In this document: positions 51,373 through 60,257 of the stretch, piece by piece
Layout: every line of letters begins with the position of its first letter
Position numbering within the stretch: position 1 is the stretch's first letter
Assembly: GCF_017310035.1 (NCBI RefSeq)
Contig: NZ_CP022296.1
Location: 3,782,001-3,846,000, forward strand
Origin: Nocardioides sp. S5
GTDB lineage: Bacteria > Actinomycetota > Actinomycetes > Propionibacteriales > Nocardioidaceae
Direction of reading: 5' to 3'
DNA: 64,000 nt
Translations under genes and position numbers: made by a program
The notes under the pieces: generated by a model
Told to the model about the DNA's origin: nothing
Databases searched by the model: none
What the model saw: the letters and a program-made list of their open reading frames with translations, nothing else

Positions 51373-52722
51373 ATGACCGAGCTCCCCCGCAAGGCCGCCG
51401 CGCGCACCGCCCGGCTCGCAGCCCTCCCACTGGGCTACGCCGGACGACAGGCCATGGGCTTCGGCAAGCGGCTGGGCGGCAGGTCCGCGGAGTCGGTGCT
51501 CACCGAGGTGCAGCAGCGCACGGCCGAGCAGCTCTTCCGCACGCTGGGCGAGCTCAAGGGCGGGGCGATGAAGTTCGGCCAGGCGCTGAGCGTCCTCGAG
51601 GCCGCGCTGCCGGAGGACGTCGCTGCCCCCTACCGCGAGCACCTCACTGCGCTGCAGGACTCCGCCCCGCCGATGCCGACCGCGACCGTGCGCCAGCAGC
51701 TCGCCACCCACCTCGGCGCCGACTGGGCCGAGCGCCTCGTGTGGCTCGACGGCGCGCCCACGGCCGCCGCTTCCATCGGCCAGGTCCACCGCGGCCGGTG
51801 GCTCGACCACACGACGGGCGAGGAGCGCGAGGTCGCGGTCAAGGTGCAGTACCCCGGCGCCGGCGAGGCGTTGATGAGCGACCTGCGCCAGATCTCGAGG
51901 CTGGCCCGCGGGGTCGCCCCCGTCTTCCCCGGGCTCGACATCAAGCCGCTCGTGGCCGAGCTGCAGGCGCGCGCGGCCGACGAGCTCGACTACCACCTCG
52001 AGGCGGAGGCGCAGTCGGCGTACGCCGAGGCGTTCGAGGGGCACCCGGACATCTCCGTCCCGCCGGTGGTCGCCGTCGGTGGCGAGGTGCTGGTGACCGA
52101 GTGGATGGACTCCGCCCACTCGCTCGCCCACGTCATCCGGGAGGGGACGCAGGAGGAGCGCGACCACTACGGCGAGCTGTTCGTGCGGTTCCTCTTCGAG
52201 GGCCCCCGGCTCACCGGGATGCTCCACGCTGACCCGCACCCCGGCAACTTCCGGATCCTGCCCGGTCCCGACGGCGGCCTCGGGCGGCTGGGCGTGCTCG
52301 ACTTCGGCGCCGTGGCCCGCCTCGAGGACGGCGGCATGCCACCGGCCACAGGTCGGCTCATGCGGATCGCGCTCGACGCCGACGAGGAGTCGCTCGTGGC
52401 CGGGCTGCGCGCCGAGGGCTTCATCAAGGACCGCATCGAGGTCGACGCACGCCAGGTGATGGACTACCTCGCGCCCTTCGTCGAACCGGCCGCGCAGGAG
52501 CGCTTCACCTTCACGAGGGAGTGGATGCGCGAGCAGTTCGAGCGGGTCAACGACCCCCGCTCGGAGGAGTTCACGCTCGCGATGAAGCTCAACCTCCCCA
52601 CGTCCTACCTCCTCATCCACCGGACCTGGATCGGCGCCATCGGACTGCTCAGCCAGCTGGGGGCGACCGCGCCCTTCCGCGAGATCCTCGAGGAGTCGCT
52701 GCCGGGGTTCGGGACCGACTGA
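51373..52722 (+). CDS. ABC1 (UbiB/AarF) atypical kinase
   Basis: 449-residue UbiB-family protein kinase-like ATPase linked to quinone or lipid metabolism. The invariant KxGQ appears in GGAMKFGQALSV, the AxxS nucleotide loop in TAAASIGQVHRG, the catalytic Lys in EVAVKVQYPG, and the metal site in LHADPHPGNFRI and VLDFGAVARL. It is soluble in form, with no C-terminal membrane helix. GACAAT (51361-51366) ends 6 nt before the ATG, so it may be leaderless. In menaquinone-using actinobacteria its role is not established. Confidence 0.9.
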   Translation: MTELPRKAAARTARLAALPLGYAGRQAMGFGKRLGGRSAESVLTEVQQRTAEQLFRTLGELKGGAMKFGQALSVLEAALPEDVAAPYREHLTALQDSAPPMPTATVRQQLATHLGADWAERLVWLDGAPTAAASIGQVHRGRWLDHTTGEEREVAVKVQYPGAGEALMSDLRQISRLARGVAPVFPGLDIKPLVAELQARAADELDYHLEAEAQSAYAEAFEGHPDISVPPVVAVGGEVLVTEWMDSAHSLAHVIREGTQEERDHYGELFVRFLFEGPRLTGMLHADPHPGNFRILPGPDGGLGRLGVLDFGAVARLEDGGMPPATGRLMRIALDADEESLVAGLRAEGFIKDRIEVDARQVMDYLAPFVEPAAQERFTFTREWMREQFERVNDPRSEEFTLAMKLNLPTSYLLIHRTWIGAIGLLSQLGATAPFREILEESLPGFGTD

Positions 52723-52727
52723 CCCCG

Positions 52728-52890
52728 GTAGTCCACCGGGAAGTGGTCGTCCCGAGGCTCGGCCGACGACCACTCCCGGTGGACTACTCGCCGTCGGGCG
52801 GCGGGGTCCCGCTGTCGGGTTCCCCGGCTACCCGGGGAACCCGACCGCTGTGCGGTCACCGTGGTGCGGGAGGCGCACCACGGTGACCGC
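52728..52890. repeat. Three consecutive large hairpins 3' of the ABC1 kinase gene
   Basis: Hairpin A (52728-52787) pairs GTAGTCCACCGGGAAGTGGT CGTC with GACGACCACTCCCGGTGG ACTAC with a single bulge, with an inner CCGAG/CTCGG stem. Hairpin B (52814-52845) pairs GTCGGGTTCCCCGG and CCGGGGAACCCGAC perfectly, with only a 4-base loop. Hairpin C (52852-52890) pairs GCGGTCACCGTGGTGCG and CGCACCACGGTGACCGC perfectly. No coding region is present. They could form a terminator cluster, a small structured RNA or nested palindromic repeats. Confidence 0.75.
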
Positions 52891-52932
52891 GCAGTGCCCG
52901 ACGCCGGGCCCCGACGATGGCACGATGGCGCC

Positions 52933-53349
52933 ATGGACACAGCCACCCCGGCCGAGCAGGCCCTGGCCCGCTGGCACGCCGTCGTCGAGACCCGCGACCC
53001 GGCCGGCCTGCCGGGCCTGATCGCCGAGGACGCGGTCTTCCGCAGCCCGGCGGTCCACACCCCGCAGGTCGGGCGCGACACCGTCGTCGGCTACCTCACC
53101 GCCGCCTTCACCGTCCTCGGCCCGGAGCTGACCTACGAGCGCGAGTGGCTGGGCGAGGACTCGGCGGTGCTGCAGTTCCGCACCGAGGTCGGCGGCCTCG
53201 ACGTCTCCGGCATCGACATGATCACGTGGGACGCCGACGGGCAGATCGTCGACTTCACCGTGATGGTGCGCCCCGCCAAGGCGCTCCAGGCCGTGATCGA
53301 GCACATGGGCGCCGAGCTGCTGCGGATGCTCGAGGCCGCGGGTCGCTAG
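52933..53349 (+). CDS. SnoaL/NTF2-like fold protein
   Basis: 138 residues of the NTF2-like cone fold: EQALARWHAVVETRDPAGLP, IAEDAVFRSPAVHTPQVGRD, VVGYLTAAFTVLG, SAVLQFRTEVGGLDVSGIDM and WDADGQIVDFTVMVRPAKAL. Relatives include isomerases, hydrolases and pure binding proteins, so a function cannot be assigned. The hydrophobic pocket residues suggest a lipophilic ligand. Its stop overlaps that of the convergent VWA gene by 4 bases. Confidence 0.78.
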   Translation: MDTATPAEQALARWHAVVETRDPAGLPGLIAEDAVFRSPAVHTPQVGRDTVVGYLTAAFTVLGPELTYEREWLGEDSAVLQFRTEVGGLDVSGIDMITWDADGQIVDFTVMVRPAKALQAVIEHMGAELLRMLEAAGR

Positions 53350-55340
53350 ACCCAGAACCCGCGCCCGCCGCCCCAGTCGCCGAAGTGGTCGCGGTACGAC
53401 GACGCAGGCCCGCGCGAGCCGAGGTAGGACCCGACGACCGCGGCACCGAGGTCGTCGAGCTCGGGGCTCACCATCCGACCGCCGACCCGACGCGCCATCG
53501 AGTCGATGAAGCGGGCCAGACCGGGGTCCTCGCCCAGGCGGAAGAAGGTCACCTGCGCCCCCAGCCGGGAGGCCGCATCGAGCTCGCGCACCGCGTGGGA
53601 GATCGTCAGCGGGTGCGGCGGGTAGGAGAACCACACCTCGCCGTCGGCCTCGAGGTGGGCGGTGGGCTCGCCGTCGGTGACGACCAGCAGCACGGGCTGG
53701 GCGTTGGGGTGCTTGCGGAAGAAGCGGTTGGCCAGCAGCAGCCCGTGGTGGAGGTTGGTGCCCTTGTCCCAGCGCGCGTCGAGACCGGTCAGCTCCTCGA
53801 TCTCCATCACCTGGGCGTGGCGACCGAAGGCGATCAGCTGGAGGTCGTCGCCGCGGAAGCGGGAGCGTACGAGCTGGTGCAGGGCGAGCGCGGTGCGCTT
53901 CATCGGCACCCAGCGCCCGTCCATCGCCATCGAGAAGGACGTGTCGACCAGGAGGGCGACGGCCGCCTGGGTGCGCGCCTCGGTCTCGACGACCTCGATG
54001 TCGTCGACCTGGATCCGCACCGGCGAGCTGCCGTGCTGCCGCAGCACCGCGTTGGTGATGGTGCGCGGCACGTCCCACGGCTCGGTGTCCCCGAACTCCC
54101 ACCGCCGGCTCGCGCCGGACGGCTCGCCGGCGAGCCCGGTCGTACGCGTCTCGCGGGCGCCGGAGCGTCCGCTCATCCGCTCCGCCACGTCGCGCAGCAG
54201 CGCCTTGCCGAGCTGGCGCATCGCGCGCGGCGACAGGCGCAGCTCACCGTCGGAACCGCGCTTGAGGTAGCCGCTGTCGCGCAGCGCCCGCTCGAGGTCC
54301 TGCAGGGTCCTGGCCGACACGGCCGCGTCGGCGCCGAGCTGCTGGGCGAGCGCGTCGAGGTCGACGTCGTCGAGCCGCGCGCCGCGGTGCGACTGGGCGA
54401 GCTGGTCGGCCAGCGCGTCGAGCTGGGCGAGGTCCTGGAGCGCACCGGTCCCGTCGCCGAGGCCCATCCCCTGGTCACCCTCGAAGCTCTCCGAGCCCGA
54501 CCAGTCCTCACCGGGCCGGAGCGCCTGGAGGTTGGCGTCCATGCGCGCGAGCTGCTCCATCAGCTGTGGCGAGCCGAAGGCCTGCTGCGAGAGCTCCATG
54601 AGCTCCTGACGCTGCTCGGGCGTCATCGAGTTCATCATCCGCTGGGCGGCGGCCGCGCGCTGAGCGAGGGAGTCGAGCAGCTCGTCCATGTCACGGGGAT
54701 TCTCGGGAAAGAAGTCCCCGTGCTTGTCCATGAAGTCACCGAACTCCTCGTCGGTGACGCCCCCTGCGGCGTGCTTCTCGAGCAGGTCGTTGAGGTCGGA
54801 CAGCATCTCGTTGACGGCGGCGCGGTCCTCGTCGGTCGCGCCCTCGAGGGCCTGCTTCATGCCGGCGAAGCGCTGGTCCAGCAGCTCACGGCCGAGCAGG
54901 TCCTTGATCTCTCCGTACGCCTCACGCGCCTGCGAGGACTGCCAGTCGTACGACGCCAGCTCGCTCACCGCGGCCGCCGTCGACGGCGACAGGTTGTCGA
55001 GCACCACCTCGCGGAAGGCCCGGTCGCCGTCGTCCATCGTGGTGTCGCGGGCGAGCTGCCCGCGCTCGGCCAGCACCGCCTTGTCGAGCAGCTCGCGCAC
55101 CTCGCGCATGGTCCCGTCGAGGTTGTTGCGCTGGAGGATCTCGCGTCGCTTCTCCGCCACCCGCCGGGCGAGCTCGTCGAGGCCCGCCTGGTCGCTGCTG
55201 CCGCGGCGCAGGAACTCGCGCATCGCGTGCTCGGGCGAGTAGCCGGCCATCACGTCCTGGCCGATCGCGTCCAGCGCCTCGGCGAGGTCGACGGGCGGGG
55301 CGAGCGGGTCGCCGCCGTCGTACTTCGTGAACCGGCTCAT
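53346..55340 (-). CDS. VWA-domain protein partnered with the MoxR/ChlI-like ATPase
   Basis: 664-residue cytoplasmic protein whose C-terminal von Willebrand A domain (about 460-640) has the MIDAS motif DTSFSM, plus VVTDGEPTAH. The N-terminal 450 residues are helical, rich in Asp/Glu/Gln (KQALEGATDEDRAAVNEMLS; MTPEQRQELMELSQQAFGSP). It is the last gene of a three-gene operon with a GNAT gene and an AAA+ ATPase, matching the Rv0958-Rv0959 pair of M. tuberculosis except for the GNAT insertion. Such MoxR-VWA pairs act as metal-insertion or complex-assembly chaperones; the client is unknown. Confidence 0.85.
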   Translation of the reverse strand: MSRFTKYDGGDPLAPPVDLAEALDAIGQDVMAGYSPEHAMREFLRRGSSDQAGLDELARRVAEKRREILQRNNLDGTMREVRELLDKAVLAERGQLARDTTMDDGDRAFREVVLDNLSPSTAAAVSELASYDWQSSQAREAYGEIKDLLGRELLDQRFAGMKQALEGATDEDRAAVNEMLSDLNDLLEKHAAGGVTDEEFGDFMDKHGDFFPENPRDMDELLDSLAQRAAAAQRMMNSMTPEQRQELMELSQQAFGSPQLMEQLARMDANLQALRPGEDWSGSESFEGDQGMGLGDGTGALQDLAQLDALADQLAQSHRGARLDDVDLDALAQQLGADAAVSARTLQDLERALRDSGYLKRGSDGELRLSPRAMRQLGKALLRDVAERMSGRSGARETRTTGLAGEPSGASRRWEFGDTEPWDVPRTITNAVLRQHGSSPVRIQVDDIEVVETEARTQAAVALLVDTSFSMAMDGRWVPMKRTALALHQLVRSRFRGDDLQLIAFGRHAQVMEIEELTGLDARWDKGTNLHHGLLLANRFFRKHPNAQPVLLVVTDGEPTAHLEADGEVWFSYPPHPLTISHAVRELDAASRLGAQVTFFRLGEDPGLARFIDSMARRVGGRMVSPELDDLGAAVVGSYLGSRGPASSYRDHFGDWGGGRGFWV

Positions 55341-55873
55341 CGGTCGGTCCGCTCCAGGCTCTTGCGGAGCCAGACGTCGTCGGGCCAGCGGCCGTCGCTG
55401 ACCCGCTCGACCTCGACGAAGCCGCGGGCGAGGTAGAAGTCGTACGCCTGGTCGTTGCCGTCGACGACCTCGAGCCACAGCTCGTCGCCCTCGACGAGCG
55501 CCTCGACTTCGGCGAGCAGGCGGCTGCCGATGCCCAGACCCTGGTGGTCGGGGTGGACGTAGAGCTTCCACATCACCTCGCGGTCGCCGGTCACGTGCGG
55601 GAACTCGCGGTACGAACGAGCGAGGCGGCCGAGGTTGGCCAGCGCGACGACCTCGCCGTCGCGCTCGGCGACGAGGTGGGTGTTGCGCTCCAGGGACTTC
55701 TCGAAGACCTCGGGGATCCACCACTCGTCGAGCATCCGCTGGGCGTACGCCGCGTCGATGGGGCCGTAGGTCACCGGCACCACCGCCTCGCCGAGCGCGC
55801 GGAAGGCCGGGATGTCCGCGACCGTGCCGGCGCGCAGGCGGACCGCGGGCCCAGCCGTGGCGGACTCAGCCAT
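55337..55873 (-). CDS. GNAT-family N-acetyltransferase
   Basis: 178 residues with the acetyl-CoA motif A in MWKLYVHPDHQGLGIGSRLL and motif B in LWLEVVDGNDQAYDFYLARGFVEVER. The first half (VRLRAGTVADIPAFRALGEA) is the variable substrate part; the WKLYV form resembles RimI/Eis-type small-protein or amine acetylases. It lies inside the AAA+/VWA operon, overlapping the VWA start by 4 bases and the ATPase stop by 8, so it is translationally coupled to both. It might modify the VWA protein or the client, an inference from position alone. Confidence 0.85.
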   Translation of the reverse strand: MAESATAGPAVRLRAGTVADIPAFRALGEAVVPVTYGPIDAAYAQRMLDEWWIPEVFEKSLERNTHLVAERDGEVVALANLGRLARSYREFPHVTGDREVMWKLYVHPDHQGLGIGSRLLAEVEALVEGDELWLEVVDGNDQAYDFYLARGFVEVERVSDGRWPDDVWLRKSLERTDR

Positions 55874-57299
55874 AGACGGTCTCCCCGGCCTCGGTGTCCT
55901 TGCCGATCCTGCGGGCGAGGTAGAGCCCCTCGAGCGCGAGCTCCAGGGCGGCCGCACGCTCGCCGTCGTTGGTGGCACCGAGCCGGTCGCACACCTCGTC
56001 GTAGAGCTCGGACTCCCCCAGCACCGGCAGGCCGGCGAGGAAGTCGCGGGCGCCGACCCTGGCGCCCGTGCTGACCATCGCGCCGGCCTCGATGGCGTCG
56101 ACGAGCAGGCGCAGGTCGATGCCGGCGAGGTGTGCGCGGACGGTCTCCGCGACCGCGGTGCGCAGCAGGTGGGTGAGGATCTCGGTCTCGCGACCTTCCT
56201 CGCCGGTCTCGAACTCGATCTTGCCGCCGAGCACGTCGACCGCGGTCTCGAGATCGACCACGCGGGCCACCGCCTCGTCCTCGCCCTGGGTGGTCGCGCG
56301 GTGCAGCGCCGCCGCCGCGATGGTCTCCGCGCCGGCGATCGCGAACCGGGCGCTGACGCCGGAGCGTTGGTCGACGGCCTGCGACTCGCGCAGCTTGCGG
56401 GTGAAGCGGGCCAGCACCTCGAGCAGGTAGGCCGGGACCTCGGCGACGAGCTCGGCCTCCTGCCGCACGACGGCGATCTCCTCCTCGATCTCGCGCGGGT
56501 AGTGCGTGCGGATCTCGGCGCCGAAGCGGTCCTTGAGCGGGGTGATGATGCGGCCGCGGTTGGTGTAGTCCTCCGGGTTGGCGCTGGCCACCACGAGCAC
56601 GTCGAGCGGCAGCCGCAGGACGTAGCCGCGGATCTGGATGTCGCGCTCCTCCATCACGTTGAGCATCGCGACCTGGATCCGCTCGGCGAGGTCGGGCAGC
56701 TCGTTGATGGCGACGATGCCGCGGTGGCTGCGCGGGATGAGGCCGAAGTGGATGGTCTCCGGGTCGCCGAGGTGGCGCCCCTCCGCGACCTTCATCGGGT
56801 CGACGTCGCCGATCAGGTCGGCGACCGAGGTGTCCGGCGTCGCCAGCTTCTCGGCGTACCTCTCGTCGCGGTGGCGCCACGAGACGCGCAGGTCGTCGCC
56901 GTAGGTCGCCACGGCCTGCTGCGACGTCACCGAGATCGGGTCGTAGGGGTGCTCGCCGAGCTCGGACCCGGAGATGACCGGGCTCCACTCGTCGAGCAGA
57001 CCGACCAGCGAGCGCAGCAGCCGGGTCTTGCCCTGGCCGCGCTCACCGAGGAGCACGATGTCGTGGCCGGCGAGCAGCGCGCGCTCGACCTGCGGGATCA
57101 CCGAGTCGGCGAAGCCGTGCAGCCCCGGCCACGGGTCCTCGCCGGCCCGCAGGCGCGCGAGGAGGTTGTCGCGGATCTCCTGGCGCAGCGGCTTCAGCTG
57201 GTGGCCGCTCGCGCGGAGCTCGCCGAGGGTGCTGGCTGCGGGGGGCTGCGTCTGGTGGCTCTGCGTCTGATCACTCTGGGTCTGCTGCAGGTCGGTCAC
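55866..57299 (-). CDS. MoxR/ChlI-like AAA+ ATPase
   Basis: 477-residue AAA+ protein of the magnesium chelatase-subunit I/MoxR clade (Rv0958-like). It has Walker A LLGERGQGKTRLLRS, Walker B IVAINELPDL, sensor 1 LVVASANPEDYTNRG, the arginine-finger region ITPLKDRFGAEIRTHYPRE and a C-terminal lid. The Q-rich N-terminus (TDLQQTQSDQTQSHQTQPP) is disordered. No sigma-54 activator GAFTGA loop exists, so the common name sigma-54-interacting is misleading. The GTG at 57299 has TAGCGT 7 nt upstream (57312-57307), pointing to a leaderless mRNA. First gene of the operon with GNAT and VWA genes. Confidence 0.87.
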   Translation of the reverse strand: MTDLQQTQSDQTQSHQTQPPAASTLGELRASGHQLKPLRQEIRDNLLARLRAGEDPWPGLHGFADSVIPQVERALLAGHDIVLLGERGQGKTRLLRSLVGLLDEWSPVISGSELGEHPYDPISVTSQQAVATYGDDLRVSWRHRDERYAEKLATPDTSVADLIGDVDPMKVAEGRHLGDPETIHFGLIPRSHRGIVAINELPDLAERIQVAMLNVMEERDIQIRGYVLRLPLDVLVVASANPEDYTNRGRIITPLKDRFGAEIRTHYPREIEEEIAVVRQEAELVAEVPAYLLEVLARFTRKLRESQAVDQRSGVSARFAIAGAETIAAAALHRATTQGEDEAVARVVDLETAVDVLGGKIEFETGEEGRETEILTHLLRTAVAETVRAHLAGIDLRLLVDAIEAGAMVSTGARVGARDFLAGLPVLGESELYDEVCDRLGATNDGERAAALELALEGLYLARRIGKDTEAGETVYG

Positions 57300-57382
57300 G
57301 TCCTCCACGCTAGACCGGCGGGTCAACGTCGAGCGCGCTCGAAGCAGGCAGCACCACGACGGACTCCGGCCCCTGCCCCCTC

Positions 57383-57396
57383 GGGACCTTCGACCC
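57383..57396 (+). promoter_or_regulatory. DosR-like box upstream of PPOX gene
   Basis: GGGACCTTCGACCC lies 54 bases upstream of the PPOX start. It matches the palindrome GGGACCTTGGTCCC at 60270-60283 in 12 of 14 positions and the DosR/DevR core GGGACT-WW-AGTCCC in most. The response regulator at 60258-60917 is the likely binder. Confidence 0.5.
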
Positions 57397-57449
57397 TGCC
57401 CGCTGTCCCCTGTTCGGGCGAGGCTGGAGGTCCAGCTGAAGGAGGCCCG

Positions 57450-57893
57450 ATGACCACCACGACCCACGACCTTTCCCGGGAGGACTGTGCGCGTCTGCTC
57501 ACCGCCGGCGTCGCCGGCCGGGTGGCCATGGTCACGCCCACAGGTCCGCACATCGTCCCGGTGAACTACGCCGTCGACGGCGAGTCGATCCTGCTGCGCA
57601 CCAGCGCGTACAGCCTGCTCGGGACCTACGGCCGCGACGCGTTGCTGTGCTTCGAGGTCGACCAGTTCGACTACGAGCTCAAGCGCGGCTGGAGCGTCGT
57701 GGTGCGCGGTCGGGCCTCGTTCGTCGACGACCAGGACGAGCTCGCGGAGATCGCCCGCACGTGGCAGCCGCGGCCGTGGGCGGCGGGCCAGCGCCACCTC
57801 GTCGTACGCATCCCGTGGACCGAGATCACCGGTCGCCAGCTCGGCGGTGGCTGGGACCCGTGGGAGCACCTGCCCGTGCGGCGTTTCGCCTGA
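57450..57893 (+). CDS. Pyridoxamine 5'-phosphate oxidase-family protein
   Basis: 147 residues of the split-barrel flavin/F420-binding fold. LSREDCARLLTAGVAGRVAM, PTGPHIVPVNYAVDGESILL, LCFEVDQFDYELKRGWSVVV and the ending DPWEHLPVRRF are typical of the short PPOX proteins found in DosR-type regulons of actinobacteria; cofactor could be FMN or F420. GAAGGAGGCCCG gives a strong ribosome site before the ATG. A DosR-like box stands 54 bases upstream and the DosS-like kinase starts 39 bases downstream, so it belongs to that locus. Confidence 0.85.
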   Translation: MTTTTHDLSREDCARLLTAGVAGRVAMVTPTGPHIVPVNYAVDGESILLRTSAYSLLGTYGRDALLCFEVDQFDYELKRGWSVVVRGRASFVDDQDELAEIARTWQPRPWAAGQRHLVVRIPWTEITGRQLGGGWDPWEHLPVRRFA

Positions 57894-57932
57894 CGACTGA
57901 CACCGCACGCCGCGGGGGGACAGACTGGGTCC

Positions 57933-59507
57933 GTGACGGATCATCACCAGACCCCTGACCTCGGAGCCGACGGCCGCCTGCTGCTGGAGGCCGTCACGGC
58001 GATCTCCAGCGACCTCGACCTGGCCAGCGTGCTGACCCGCATCGTCGAAGCGGCCACGGCGCTGACCGGGGCGCGCTACGGCGCCCTCGGCGTGCTGGGC
58101 AGCACCGGCGACCTGGTCGAGTTCGTCACCACCGGCCTCGACGAGCGGACCCGCGCGCTGATCGGCGACCTGCCGCGCGGGCGCGGGATCCTGGGCGTCA
58201 TCATCGACGACCCGTCGGGCCTGCGCCTGGCCGACCTGTCGGCGCACCCCTCGTCGGTCGGCTTCCCGCCGAACCACCCGCCGATGACGTCCTTCCTCGG
58301 CATGCCGGTGCGCATCCGCGGCACGGTCTTCGGCAACCTCTACCTCACCGAGAAGACCGGCGACGGTCCGTTCACCGAGGCCGACGAGCAGCTCGTGGAG
58401 GAGCTGGCGCGCACCGCCGGCTACGTCATCAGCAACGCCCGATCGTTCGCGCTGAGCGAGCGCCGGCGCCAGTGGCTGGAGGCGTCCGCCGAGCTGTCCG
58501 AGCTGCTCCAGCCGCCGGTCGACCTCCCCTCTGCCCTCGACCAGATCGTCTCCACCGCGCGGCAGGTGTCGCACGCACGCGCAGTGGCCCTGTGGTCCTC
58601 GCGCGGCCCCGAGCACGACACCGTGAGCGTGGCCCCTGACGCCGACACCGACCGGGTCGAGGAGCTCCTCGCCCGTGCCCGGGTCGTCGCGGCGCCGGAC
58701 GCCGGCGGTCCGGTGCACACCAGCACCGTCGACGGGGTGCCCGTGGTGGTGGTGCCGCTGCGCTCCCACCTCGCGCCGGTGACCGCACTGGTCGCGGTGG
58801 CGCAGCCCGGTGCCGGGCTGCTCGACGTGCAGGACCGCGACCTCTTCGCCGGCTTCGCCGACCAGGTCGCGCTCTCCCTCGACCGCACCCAGGCGCTGGC
58901 CGACCGCCAGGAGCTGGCGCTCATCTCCGACCGGGAGCGGATCGCCCGCGACCTGCACGACGTCGTCATCCAGCGGCTGTTCGCGACCGGGCTCCAGCTC
59001 CAGGGCGTCGCCGCGATGGCGGGCGACGGCGCCGTCACCGAGCGGCTGGACAGCTCCGTGGCCGAGCTGGACGACACGATCAAGGCGATCCGCGGCACGA
59101 TCTTCGAGCTCCAGGACCGCCGCGGCGACTCGCTGCGCGCGTCCGTGCGCCGCCTGGTCAAGGAGTACGTCCCGGTGCTGGGCTTCGCGCCGGTCGTGCG
59201 CACGTCCGGTCCCGTCGACACCGTCGTGCCGCCTGCCATCGGCACCCAGCTGCTCGCGGTGCTGCGCGAGGCGATCTCCAACGTGGCCCGTCACGCGCTG
59301 GCCGACAGCGCCCAGGTGGACGTCTCGGTGACCTCCGAGCAGCTCGAGCTGCGGGTCGCCGACGATGGCGTCGGCCTGCCCGAGGACGTCACCGAGAGCG
59401 GGCTGCGCAACGCGCGCCGGCGCGCCGCCGACCTCGGCGGCACGCTGGAGATCTCACGGCTGGGCGAGCGCGGGACCGTCCTGGTCTGGCACGTCCCGCT
59501 GGGCTGA
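57933..59507 (+). CDS. DosS/DevS-like GAF-GAF sensor histidine kinase
   Basis: Two-component sensor of 524 residues: GAF-A (about 15-170), GAF-B (about 190-320), HisKA_3 dimer with phospho-His342 in ERIARDLHDVVIQRLFATGL, and HATPase with ADDGVGLPEDVTESGLRNAR. In GAF-A, His115 in FPPNHPPMTSFLGMPVRIRG matches the axial heme-ligand region of M. tuberculosis DosS, so it probably senses O2, NO, CO or redox state. FGNLYLTEK is also conserved. No membrane helix. CAGACT ends 6 nt before the GTG, so it may be leaderless. Partner regulator at 60258-60917. Confidence 0.9.
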   Translation: MTDHHQTPDLGADGRLLLEAVTAISSDLDLASVLTRIVEAATALTGARYGALGVLGSTGDLVEFVTTGLDERTRALIGDLPRGRGILGVIIDDPSGLRLADLSAHPSSVGFPPNHPPMTSFLGMPVRIRGTVFGNLYLTEKTGDGPFTEADEQLVEELARTAGYVISNARSFALSERRRQWLEASAELSELLQPPVDLPSALDQIVSTARQVSHARAVALWSSRGPEHDTVSVAPDADTDRVEELLARARVVAAPDAGGPVHTSTVDGVPVVVVPLRSHLAPVTALVAVAQPGAGLLDVQDRDLFAGFADQVALSLDRTQALADRQELALISDRERIARDLHDVVIQRLFATGLQLQGVAAMAGDGAVTERLDSSVAELDDTIKAIRGTIFELQDRRGDSLRASVRRLVKEYVPVLGFAPVVRTSGPVDTVVPPAIGTQLLAVLREAISNVARHALADSAQVDVSVTSEQLELRVADDGVGLPEDVTESGLRNARRRAADLGGTLEISRLGERGTVLVWHVPLG

Positions 59508-59545
59508 TGAAGGCACAGGTCTGAGCTGGACCTGGACATGCCGAA

Positions 59546-59574
59546 GGGCCCGGCGCCGGGGAGGCACCGGGCCC
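59546..59574. terminator. Two-way terminator between DosS-like and DoxX genes
   Basis: GGGCCCGGCGCC and GGCACCGGGCCC pair over 12 bp with one mismatch and a 5-base loop. It lies between the convergent ends of the sensor kinase (59507) and doxX (59589) and can end both. No T-run is present. Confidence 0.7.
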
Positions 59575-59588
59575 CTGGGGGCCTGCTG

Positions 59589-60176
59589 TCACCGCAGGAC
59601 GGGGTGGTTCTCGACCACCTCGGTGCGGTTCCACCAGTGACCCAGCCCCCACGTGGTGCCGGCCGCGCCGAGCGCGAGCACCGCCATCACGATGATGCCG
59701 ACGAGGTGGTCGTCGACGACCGGGTTGTTCTCCAGCGGGAGCGCGGCGGCGTACATGAACGCGTACATCAGCGCGCCTGCCGCGGTGCCGATCCGCATGC
59801 CCACCCCGAGGAGGAGGGTGACACCGATGCCGAGCAGGCCGAGCATGAACAGCCAGTCGACCACGGCGCTGCCGGCGAGGCCGTTGAAGAAGCCCTTGAA
59901 GGGGTTGTTCTCCGGGATCGCGAAGCTGAGGAATCCCTCGGTGGGGCTGCCGCCGTTGATCCAGGCCGCGTCCCCGAACCGGTCGAGGTTGCCCTCCTGG
60001 TCGTAGCCGGTGTGGAAGCCCAGCGCGAAGGTCTTGTCGAGGAAGGCCCACAGGAAGGTGATCCCGAAGGCGATCCGCAGGGTGGCCAGGGCCCGGTCGA
60101 ACCAGGGGTTCTGGTCGTGGTGGGCCGGAACCTGAACTGCATCTGTCTCGTCGCTGCGACGGTGGATGACGCTCAT
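59589..60176 (-). CDS. DoxX-family membrane protein
   Basis: 195 residues, four helices of the DoxX type (LATLRIAFGITFLWAFLDKT, VDWLFMLGLLGIGVTLLLGV, GIIVMAVLALGAAGTTWGLG), with an extended external loop (DQEGNLDRFGDAAWINGGSP) typical of the thiosulfate:quinone oxidoreductase/DoxD-related subset. DoxX proteins help integrate electron transport and oxidative-stress defence. ATGs at 60182 and 60176 are both possible; AAGGAGGGG fits the second better. A perfect GGGACCTTGGTCCC box lies about 90 bases upstream, so it is a likely target of the adjacent DosR-like regulator. Confidence 0.85.
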   Translation of the reverse strand: MSVIHRRSDETDAVQVPAHHDQNPWFDRALATLRIAFGITFLWAFLDKTFALGFHTGYDQEGNLDRFGDAAWINGGSPTEGFLSFAIPENNPFKGFFNGLAGSAVVDWLFMLGLLGIGVTLLLGVGMRIGTAAGALMYAFMYAAALPLENNPVVDDHLVGIIVMAVLALGAAGTTWGLGHWWNRTEVVENHPVLR

Positions 60177-60257
60177 CGTCATCCCCTCCTTCTGTGGTGT
60201 GTTTTCTGGGTCACCACCAGAGTCGCGTGGGGCGCAGGCGCGCAGCAGGGTCTCCGG

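Noticed and set aside
55866..57299. Sigma-54 enhancer-binding activator
   Set aside because: The AAA+ protein lacks the GAFTGA loop and any DNA-binding domain; its neighbours and motifs place it in the MoxR/ChlI group.
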